NCBI RefSeq assembly: GCF_016808335.1
Contig: NC_053144.1
Location: 69,983,400 to 70,047,399, forward strand
DNA length: 64,000 nucleotides
Reading direction: 5' to 3'
From: Panicum virgatum
Lineage: Eukaryota; Streptophyta; Magnoliopsida; Poales; Poaceae
Below are positions 56,471 through 64,000 of the stretch, in pieces. Each line of letters begins with the position of its first letter. Positions within the stretch are counted from its first letter, which is position 1. The notes below the pieces were generated by a model. It saw nothing but the letters and a program-made list of their open reading frames with translations, had not been told where the DNA came from and did no database searches. Position numbers and translations under genes: made by a program.

Positions 56471-59008
56471 CTACGGATCGTGCTGTCGTGGTACGGCGAC
56501 GAAGCGGTCCGGGTCGTCGTCGTCGGACGGAGAACTCTCACCCTCGGTGACAGACGGAAGCTGCTGGTCTGGGTCTGAGCTCACTGGGGGAGTAACTGTC
56601 GTGGAGGCTCTCGTGCTGGCACTGCCTGGTAGAGGATCCGTAGAAGTCGTAACCGGGTCAGCAGAAGAAGTATCAATATCTGAAGAGGTGACTGCTGAGG
56701 CTGCCGGCTGCGTCGACTGTGGAAGCAGGGACTCCTCTACTGCTCCTCCCCCTGAAGGTGCTGCCTGAAGTGAGAAGGGGAGGGCGACCGACTGAACCGC
56801 TGGCGGTGAGTCCTGAAAGAGTGTGGTCGCCGGCAGTGGTGAAAAGAGCGGACGACCGGCAGACCCAAAGAGTGCTGACATCGAGAACGTGGTCTCCGGT
56901 GTCGCTGAGGTAGCTGGAGCTGCAGTAGGAGCTGGAGCTGGTGTAACGGCAAGCTGAGGTGCTCCAACACCCTGAAGGCCTGGCTGTCCTGGCTGCTGCG
57001 GGGCGAGTCCGGTGTGAGAGTAAAGCTGTGAGATCATTCCGAACATCGCCATCATGCCCTGCTGCATCTGCTGGAACTGAGTGTCTGTCCTCTGTGAAAC
57101 TCTGTCAATGAGGCCGACAAAATGCTCCTCTATCGCTGCCCGCTCTCGGGCGGCCTCTCTTTGTATAGCAGCAATCTGGGCCTCATGGGCTCTCCTGGCC
57201 TCCTCCTGAGCAAGCCTGTCCTCTCTCTGCTGGGTCACGAGCTGCTGTAGTAGTGAAGTGAGCTCGGACGGCTGAGTCACCTGAGACTCAGAGACTGTAG
57301 TAGCTGCTGAAGTCGGAGGTGCTGGCTGTCCTGAACCTCCTGCCTCGTGATCGTGACTGGCTGGGGCAGCTGAAGGAAAGTACTCAACGTCGTCGGAGGA
57401 GTCTGACTCAAGCTCAGACCAGTGAATCTCATCATCTCCCCCGGGAAGCTGTGCCTCTGCTGTCAGGAGTGCCTCATCCTCCTCTGCCACTCGTGCCTGA
57501 ACCTCCGGTGACAGTCGAGCCATCGCTGCTCTATCTGCGTGTCTGCCCCTCCTCCTGTCCTGTGGAGCTGTGGGTCGGTAGACAGGGAACCTGGGAGCCT
57601 CGTCGTGACGGTAAGGAGCACTGATGGGTGACTCTGCTGGCACTATCATAGAGCATATGTAACTGATCCAGTGCGCATAGGGAAACTGTCGCACCACACC
57701 CATCCCGTCTGTGATCACATCCTCTATCTCAGCCAGAATAAAGTCAACTATGTCAAACGGCTCGTGAGTGAGGATGTGTAGAAGCAGGAGCTGCTGCAGT
57801 CCCGTAAACCCCTCTGGGTAGCCACTCCTCGGTAACAGAGTCCTCCGGAGTGCCATGTGAACAGCGTAAGCCTCTGGGGTCAGCAAGCTCGGCACTCTGG
57901 CGTAAGAGGCTGGGAACGGCTGGCGGAAACACTGAGTGATCGCCTCGTGAGAAGGAGCAATCCCGCCAACCATCGCCCTGCGGGGTGGATCTGAGTCCCC
58001 GTAAACCCTCTCGTGCAGCGAGACGTCGACCAGGTCAACTCCAAGAATACCAGCAATGGTCGCCCTCGACAAACCAAAGTCCTGCCCTCCAAACATGAAG
58101 TGTACAGCTCTGCGCTCGGGGGCTATCCAAGCTGTAGCGTAGAACACTCTGACCCAGTCCTCGATATAACGGTTCTGCTCCATCTCTAGCAGTCTAGGCA
58201 GACCTCTGAAGTGAGCAAAGTGTGCTCTCACATCTGCTCCCCCTGCGGCTGTCCTCAGTGAGACCCAGTCAAGAACCCTGTGCTGAAAGATCCGGTGGCC
58301 CCGCCTCTGGTAGGTCTCGTAGAAACTGGCCTGTAGCAAAGTCCAGAACCTCCTGTCGACTCTGCTGTCTCGGGTCACCGGGAACCAGACCTCCTCGTCA
58401 ACACTTCACCTGAGTCTCTTGACCTTGGCCGCATTGGCTCGGGTCAAGTTCTGGAGCAGCACACCTGGCTCCAGACGCACAACAGTGTCCATACGGAACA
58501 CTGCGCGCTCGGCCTCTAGGGCCTCGGCTCTACGAGCTGCTGCTGCTGCAGCTGTGGACCTGCGAGGCTCCTGTGGCTGGTGACCTCCTCGCGTCCTCGG
58601 TCCAGTGCGACGCTCGGTCGCTGGTGAAGTCTCTGCTGCTGGGGATGTCTGCCGAGTGCGGCCAGACCGTCGTAGAGTCGGTGACTCCTGTGTGCTCTGC
58701 CCCTGAGACTGCTCGGACTGCTCTGCCTCTGAATCTGAATCTGCAGCTGTATCTGACTGATCTGACTCTGCTGCTGCTGCTGTCGCGGCTCTGGTGGCCC
58801 TGGCACCTCTCACTCTGCCCATGCCCCTGCCTCTGCCTCTGCCGCTGGGGTCCTCCCTGATCTGGAACGTACGAGCGCGGCCTGATGCCTGCTCCTCGGC
58901 GGCCTTGGCCACCATCTCGGCCTTCTCGGCCTCCTTCTCTGCACGAGTCCGCTTGCGAGCGGGCTTCTCGACCACGACCTCCTTTCCCTTTCTCTTCTCG
59001 CGATCCAT
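56471..59008 (-). pseudogene. Sirevirus additional ORF between pol and 3' LTR, one in-frame stop
   Basis: From the ATG at 59008 (MDREKRKGKEVVVEKPARKR) one frame runs 846 codons to 56471, interrupted only by a TGA at 58406-58408 (codon 201). The N-terminus is basic, with RGRGRGMGRVRG, followed by an acidic Ser/Glu stretch. After the stop comes a globular domain (RRFWTLLQASFYETYQRRGH, YIEDWVRVFYATAWI, LSRATIAGILGV) reminiscent of the 'putative plant transposon protein' family. A coiled coil (about codons 585-650, QQREDRLAQEEARRAHEAQ) and a Pro/Ser/Thr-rich tail follow. I see no signal peptide or clear membrane segment, so an envelope-like role is not supported. Without the stop it would be a single protein of about 845 residues. 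Function unknown. Confidence 0.75.
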
Positions 59009-59404
59009 CTCGAACAAGCAAATTGTCGAGCACCTGGTGAGCGCTGATCGGGTGCTGCTGCGGCGTGGAACTGCGGCTGCGGCGTGGGGCTGTGGCTGCG
59101 GCGTGGTGCTGCGGCTGCGGCGTGGAGCACGGCGGCGCTTGGAGCACGGAGGCGCGCGCGGCTGGCGTGATGGCGGCGGCGGCGGCTACGCGCGCAGGCG
59201 GCGGCGCATAGCGTTTGCGCGGGCGGCGCCGGTGCGCACGGGCGGCGCTGGGGGAGCGCGAGGGCGCGGCGGCGGCGACTCGACGTGCAGGCGAGCGGCG
59301 GCGAGTGGTGGCGGCGCGGAGGGAAGGCGGCGGCGCGAGAGGAGCGAGTCGAGCGGCGGCGGCGTGAAGGAGTCGGGCGAAACAGAGGCCGGCAGCGCGG
59401 GCAA

Positions 59405-59416
59405 GAGACATATATG
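59405..59416 (-). promoter_or_regulatory. TATA-like site upstream of the additional ORF
   Basis: CATATATG on the minus strand lies between the motif array and the GC-rich leader of the ORF, about 400 bp from its ATG. Weak evidence on its own. Confidence 0.3.
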
Positions 59417-59439
59417 ACAGGCGGGCCCACGATTTTTCT

Positions 59440-59760
59440 TAACGCCGGTCGATCCGACGCCTAGGTTTTGATCACCGGTTGATTGCGTCGGTGTAGTTCA
59501 CCCGAGGCTTCTGCAGATCTGAAACTGAACGCCGGTTGAACCGATGATGTCAAGAGTATACTCGTCGGTTGATAAATCAAAACATCGGTTGATTGCTAGG
59601 TCTGATTTGCATTTACTATCATCGGTTGATCCGATGGTCTGACTTTTGTATACGCCGGTTGAACGCCTGAAACTTGACTGAGCTGAGACAAAACTTAGTA
59701 ACGCCGGTTAAACCGATGATGATGCTCCATTGAACGTCGGTTTAACCGGTGAAGCCAAAA
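59440..59760 (-). repeat. Internal array of CGCCGGTTGAACCGATGA-type motifs
   Basis: About eight copies of a motif such as CGCCGGTTGAACCGATGA, ATCGGTTGATCCGATGG and CGTCGGTTTAACCGGTGA are spread over 320 bp. The last is the same core as in the LTR U3 array (55250-55720). The array is 5' of the additional ORF and 3' of pol. Confidence 0.8.
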
Positions 59761-60383
59761 ACCCCACACTCAGCTCACTCTTCTATGCTAAGTCCAATAA
59801 ACTTATAAAATTCAAATAAACTCAAGTCAATGGACTTGCATAGGCGACTTTACCCCTCAAAATAAATAGGATAGCACACTTGCTTAAATAAATTTTTCAA
59901 ACACAAGGAAAAGCCGCAAGAGAGACAAAGCGCCAAATAAAATGTATGAGCCATGTCATAGGAATATTGAAGATAGAAAGCTTCAAACTCATCATGACAT
60001 TGCTCACTAGGCAATAACGCACCTAACACTTTGCTCTTTTCACTTTTCATGAATTAAGATCTTGTATATGAAAACAAGTCTCATTTTCATCAAGTGATCT
60101 CCTTTGTGACCCTTACGCATGCAATGATGATGCAAACTACAACCACATGCGAAAGTAAAGTAAACATGAAGTGCACATCTATATGACAAGAAATGCATAA
60201 CAAGAAATTAAGATCTACTTGTCAAGTTTGAACCCACGGGAAGCTTCTTCATGATGAGCCTTTCTACAAGCCTAGAGGAAAACAAGTGGACCACCACCTC
60301 TAGCTAAACCCTTGCTCATCACTATCTTACCATGGTTAGACAAGTGTCCTATATGTATGCATTTTTCTATATGACATGGCAAC
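59761..60383 (-). other. Spacer between pol and the motif array
   Basis: AT-rich, non-coding sequence of the Sirevirus-like element after the pol stop. No feature recognised. Confidence 0.5.
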
Positions 60384-63300
60384 TTACATGACGTTTGCCG
60401 CATCTAACACATTAAGCTCATTCCTTAGCCTAACAAAGGTACTCTCGTCTAAAGGTTTTGTGAATATATCCGCCAATTGCTCCTCGGATCTCACACCTTG
60501 AAGGGAAATGTCCCCCTTGGCTTCGTGATCACGCAAGAAGTGATGGCGAATATCAATGTGCTTTGTGCGAGAGTGTTGAACCGGATTCTTGGCAATTTTT
60601 ACGGCACTTTCATTGTCACAAAGGAGTGGGATCCTATCTAGTTTCACACCAAAGTCCAAAAGGGTTTGCTTCATATATAGGATTTGGGCACAACATGCAC
60701 CGGCCGCTATATATTCCGCTTCCGCGGTGGACAAAGCCACGGAATTCTGCTTCTTACTCGACCAAGAAACTAGAGAACGCCCAAGCAAGTGGCAACCCCC
60801 GGAGGTACTCTTGCGATCCACACGGCTTCCGGCAAAATCCGAATCCGAGTATCCCAAGAGATCTAAACTAGCGCATTTGGGGTACCACAAGCCTATGCTA
60901 GGAGTGTGCTTGAGATACCGAAGGATCCTATTCACAGCCGAAAGGTGTGACTCCTTTGGGTTAGCTTGAAAGCGGGCACACAAGCATACACTAAACATTA
61001 TATCGGGCCTAGATGCGGTAAGGTAAAGCAAAGACCCTATCATAGAACGATAGAGGGATTGATCAACCGGTTTACCGTCCACATCCAAGTCGAGATGCCC
61101 ATTGGTTGCCATGGGTGTCTTGATTGGCTTGCACTCATCCATCTTGAACTTCTTCAAGATATCTTTGGTATATTTTTCTTGATGGATGAATGTCCCTTCC
61201 TTCATTTGTTTGACTTGAAAACCAAGGAAGAAGGTCAATTCGCCAATCATGGACATCTCGAATTCCCTAGACATCATGGTAGCAAACTCATGGCTTAGTA
61301 AATCATTAGTTGAGCCAAAGATAATATCGTCAACATAAATTTGACAAATAAAAAGATCCCCGTTGACGTCTTTAGTGAACAAAGTGGTGTCCACCCTCCC
61401 GATCTTGAAGCCTTGCATGATTAGGAAGTCACGAAGCCTCTCATACCAAGCCCTTGGAGCTTGTTTGAGCCCATAGAGTGCCTTGTGCAACCTATAAACA
61501 TGGTTAGGATTCCTCGGATCTTCAAACCCGGGAGGTTGCTCAACATAAACAAGTTCGTTAATAACGCCATTTAAGAATGCACTTTTCACATCCATTTGAT
61601 ACAACTTAATGTTATGATGTGAAGAGTAAGCAAGAAGGATACGGATAGCTTCAAGTCTTGCGACCGGAGCAAAAGTTTCACCAAAATCCAAACCTTCGAC
61701 TTGAGAGAACCCTTTTGCCACAAGTCTTGCTTTGTTGCGTATCACCACCCCATGTTCATCTTGCTTGTTTCGAAAGACCCACTTGGTGCCGATGATGTTC
61801 TTGTCTTTCGGAGGAGCTTCGAGGACCCAAACTTCATTGCGGGTGAAGTTGTTCAACTCATCTTGCATGGCCATCACCCAATCCGAGTCCTCAAGCGCTT
61901 CCTCTATGCTAGTGGGTTCAATACAAGAAACAAACGAGTGATATTCGCAAAATGAAGCATGTTTAGAGCGAGTTCTTACTCCTTTTGATGGACTACCAAT
62001 GATTTGACCAATTGGATGATCCTTGGAGATGCGACCCTGCTTCACTAGCGGTACTTGCGTTGATGCTTGTTGGGGTGGATCATGAGTGACTTGTGCTTGT
62101 GGTGGAACACTTTGCTCTTCTTGTTCTTGAACTTGGGGTGTTGGCGTTGGCACATCTTCTTGAGGTTGTGTATCATCTTTTTCTTGATCTTCATCCACTT
62201 GGGGCGCCGTGGAGGTGCTTGGTGTAGATGAGGAAGGTCCTCCCCCTTGATCATTGTCTTCATGCACCTCTTCCGGCTTGATATCCCCAATGGACATATT
62301 CTTCAAAGCTTCATCAATCTCCTCATCACCTACATTCTCATAGCCAACAACCTCCTCTTGGGAGCCATTAGATTCATCAAACTCCACATCACATGTTTCT
62401 TCAACTAACCCGGAGGTTTGATTGAATACTCTATATGCTTTGGAGTTTGATGCATAACCAAGAAAGAAACCTTCATCACATCTACTTTCAAACTTACCGA
62501 GCCTTTTCTTCTTATAGATGAAGCATTTACAACCAAAGACTCGAAAGTATGATATATTTGGTTTCTTCCCGGTGATGAGCTCATATGGAGTTTTCTTGAG
62601 GAGTCGGTGAGGATATACTCGGTTGGATGCATGACACGCCGTGTTGATTGCTTCCGCCCAAAACTTCTCGGACGTGCCATAATCATCCAACATTGCTCTA
62701 GCTAGGGTGATGAGTGTCTTGTTCTTTCTTTCCACCACTCCATTTTGTTGAGGCGTGTAGGTGGCGGAAAACTCATGCTTGATGCCCTCTTCATCGCACC
62801 ATTCTTCAATCTTCATGTTCTTGAACTCGGTGCCGTTGTCACTCCGGATCTTCACAATTGGGGAGTTGTACTCCCTTTGAGCTCTTCTTGCAAATGTCTT
62901 GAAGAGTTCCGGAGTTTCACCCTTATCGCCTAGAAACATAACCCAAGTGTAACGTGAAAAATCATCAACGATTACTAGGCAATAGAGGTTACCACCAATG
63001 CTCTTGTATGTAGTTGGACCAAAGAGATCCATGTGTAGTAGCTCGAGCGGCTTGGAGGTAGACAACATCGTCTTGATGGGATGATGTGTTGCAACTTGCT
63101 TCCCGGCTTGACATGCTTTACATAGCTTGTTCTTATCAAAGGTGACGTCCTTCAAGCCGGTGATCATCCCTCTCTTGTGGGCTTTCTTGAGGTTGCTCAT
63201 GCCAATATGAGCAATTCTTCTATGCCAAAGCCACCCAAGAGAAGACTTGGTGAAGAGGCATGTCATGGTACTTGTTTGCTTTGAAGAGAAATCCACCAAG

Positions 63301-63650
63301 TAAATGTTGCCATGCCTAAACCCCGTGAATACCAATGACTTGTCTTTTTCATGAGTTACTACAACACCATTCTTGTCAAAGGCACACGTTAGTCCAAGAT
63401 CACACAATTGAGCAATTGAAATAAGATTAAAACTAAGTGCTTCTACAAACAAAACATTAGAAATAGATAAATCTTTAGAGATTGCTATTCTACCCAAACC
63501 TAAAACTTTTCCCCTTGAGTTATCACCATAGGTGACATGTTCATGATCGCCGGGGTCTTCAAGGGAGGTGAACATGCTATCATTGCCGGTCATATGTTGA
63601 GAGCAACCGCTATCAAGTACCCAATGTTTTCCACCGGCTTTGTAGTTCAC
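60384..63650 (-). CDS. Sirevirus pol polyprotein (protease, integrase, RT, RNase H), uninterrupted
   Basis: 1,088 codons open from 63650. The frame opens with GTG just after a TAG at 63651-63653, so the true N-terminus depends on how pol is joined to gag. Protease DSG is at residues 13-15 ([11 protein letters not shown]). The HHCC zinc site follows (H143, H148, C177, C180), with integrase catalytic D208, D271 and E307 in the expected spacing. Then come an acidic, proline-rich linker (about 430-535), RT with YVDD at 771-774, and RNase H ([20 protein letters not shown]). The end is [11 protein letters not shown]. All catalytic motifs are present, so the protein looks functional. It drives replication of this element and can act on relatives in trans. 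Confidence 0.93.
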   Translation of the reverse strand: MNYKAGGKHWVLDSGCSQHMTGNDSMFTSLEDPGDHEHVTYGDNSRGKVLGLGRIAISKDLSISNVLFVEALSFNLISIAQLCDLGLTCAFDKNGVVVTHEKDKSLVFTGFRHGNIYLVDFSSKQTSTMTCLFTKSSLGWLWHRRIAHIGMSNLKKAHKRGMITGLKDVTFDKNKLCKACQAGKQVATHHPIKTMLSTSKPLELLHMDLFGPTTYKSIGGNLYCLVIVDDFSRYTWVMFLGDKGETPELFKTFARRAQREYNSPIVKIRSDNGTEFKNMKIEEWCDEEGIKHEFSATYTPQQNGVVERKNKTLITLARAMLDDYGTSEKFWAEAINTACHASNRVYPHRLLKKTPYELITGKKPNISYFRVFGCKCFIYKKKRLGKFESRCDEGFFLGYASNSKAYRVFNQTSGLVEETCDVEFDESNGSQEEVVGYENVGDEEIDEALKNMSIGDIKPEEVHEDNDQGGGPSSSTPSTSTAPQVDEDQEKDDTQPQEDVPTPTPQVQEQEEQSVPPQAQVTHDPPQQASTQVPLVKQGRISKDHPIGQIIGSPSKGVRTRSKHASFCEYHSFVSCIEPTSIEEALEDSDWVMAMQDELNNFTRNEVWVLEAPPKDKNIIGTKWVFRNKQDEHGVVIRNKARLVAKGFSQVEGLDFGETFAPVARLEAIRILLAYSSHHNIKLYQMDVKSAFLNGVINELVYVEQPPGFEDPRNPNHVYRLHKALYGLKQAPRAWYERLRDFLIMQGFKIGRVDTTLFTKDVNGDLFICQIYVDDIIFGSTNDLLSHEFATMMSREFEMSMIGELTFFLGFQVKQMKEGTFIHQEKYTKDILKKFKMDECKPIKTPMATNGHLDLDVDGKPVDQSLYRSMIGSLLYLTASRPDIMFSVCLCARFQANPKESHLSAVNRILRYLKHTPSIGLWYPKCASLDLLGYSDSDFAGSRVDRKSTSGGCHLLGRSLVSWSSKKQNSVALSTAEAEYIAAGACCAQILYMKQTLLDFGVKLDRIPLLCDNESAVKIAKNPVQHSRTKHIDIRHHFLRDHEAKGDISLQGVRSEEQLADIFTKPLDESTFVRLRNELNVLDAANVM

Positions 63651-63666
63651 CTACACACATGAGAAT

Positions 63667-64000
63667 TCACTTTTGAGTTTTAGGAACCCAAACAAGCTTT
63701 GGGCCTTGCACATGTGTGACAAGAGCTTTTGGGACCCAAAGTTGCTTGGGGAGCTTCTTCTTTGACTCCTTAGTGAGTTTGCCAATGAATTTGGCCTTCA
63801 CCTTACCCTTCACCTTACTCAAGAGAAAATGGTTATTTTGAAATATTGAAGAGTAATTCTTGGGTAATTTAGGAAGAGGACGTGATGGTAAAGTGCACTC
63901 CCTAGTGTGGTGCCCGGTGACTTGGCAATGTTGGCAATATGATCCAACTTCCTTGATGAAGCTAATCTTTATCTCCGGAGAAGGAGTAGTAGCTATGTTT
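63667..64000 (-). CDS. Sirevirus gag, C-terminal part (runs off the window)
   Basis: Open from the window edge to a TGA at 63667-63669, about 110 codons. It contains a CCHC zinc knuckle (CQHCQVTGHHTREC, around 63895-63936) and a lysine-rich tail ending KALVTHVQGPKLVWVPKTQK, typical of Sirevirus gag ends. Gag stops 16 nt before the pol frame opens, and the two are in different frames. Confidence 0.85.
   Translation of the reverse strand, partial: NIATTPSPEIKISFIKEVGSYCQHCQVTGHHTRECTLPSRPLPKLPKNYSSIFQNNHFLLSKVKGKVKAKFIGKLTKESKKKLPKQLWVPKALVTHVQGPKLVWVPKTQK

Larger units (their letters stand above)
54470..64000 (-). mobile_element. Sirevirus-like Copia retrotransposon with an additional reading frame (right end outside window)
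   Basis: Minus-strand order: end of gag (63667-64000), pol (60384-63650), a motif array (59440-59760), a large extra frame (56471-59008), polypurine tract (56157-56172) and 3' LTR (54470-56156). The 5' LTR and most of gag are beyond 64000. The long LTR, AAAAAGGGGGAGAT polypurine tract and pol sequence fit the Sirevirus (SIRE/Maximus) lineage, where an extra frame between pol and the 3' LTR is known in some members. It is inserted into the 137-bp repeats of a gypsy-type element. The 5-base flank on the left is GAAGG. Pol is open over its entire length, suggesting a young copy. Confidence 0.9.

Noticed and set aside
56471..59008. Calling the Sirevirus extra frame an envelope gene
   Set aside because: No signal peptide, membrane-spanning segment or fusion motif is visible, so only a neutral description is justified.

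Overview
This window is plant nuclear DNA from a grass, most likely a panicoid. It shows GT-AG introns, GC-rich coding exons, tandem and nested LTR retrotransposons of grass type, Stowaway/Tourist/hAT miniature elements, and two host genes whose proteins resemble plant families. Nothing in it looks bacterial.

Left half (about 1-34.7 kb): one large minus-strand host gene for a callose synthase of the GSL10/CALS9 type. I can place 41 exons from the ATG at 34683 to 1736, giving 1,486 codons. The last part of the gene (roughly the final fifth, by family length) lies left of position 1. Its introns hold five related LTR elements, all on the plus strand and so antisense to the host: 1-1696 (partial), 5323-7508, 9293-12120, 19043-20953 and 27769-33119. 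They have very short LTRs (about 115-126 bp), and the four complete ones have perfect 5-bp target duplications. The introns also hold solo LTRs, LINE and SINE remnants and MITEs. One intron has a GA instead of GT donor as read (17171-17172).

Middle (34.7-49.8 kb): the callose synthase 5' UTR and promoter with a hAT MITE, a candidate degenerate Helitron (35.5-37.9 kb), mostly anonymous intergenic DNA, two Tourist-like MITEs, and an intronless secreted subtilisin-like protease (45307-47559, plus strand, complete catalytic residues).

Right part (49.8-64 kb): nested retroelements. A gypsy-type element carries a spliced plus-strand gene (50868-53202) and two tandem-repeat arrays. It is interrupted at 54470 by a minus-strand Sirevirus-like Copia element, which runs off the right edge. 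That element has a 1,687-bp 3' LTR, a polypurine tract, an open pol of 1,088 codons, the end of gag, and a large additional reading frame between pol and the LTR, broken by one stop codon. An array of palindrome-like motifs resembling the LTR promoter array lies upstream of this additional frame. This arrangement is the most unusual one in the window.

The two host genes are not evidently linked in function: callose synthase makes beta-1,3-glucan at the plasma membrane or cell plate, and the subtilase is probably apoplastic. Most of the window is transposable-element history written into introns and intergenic space.
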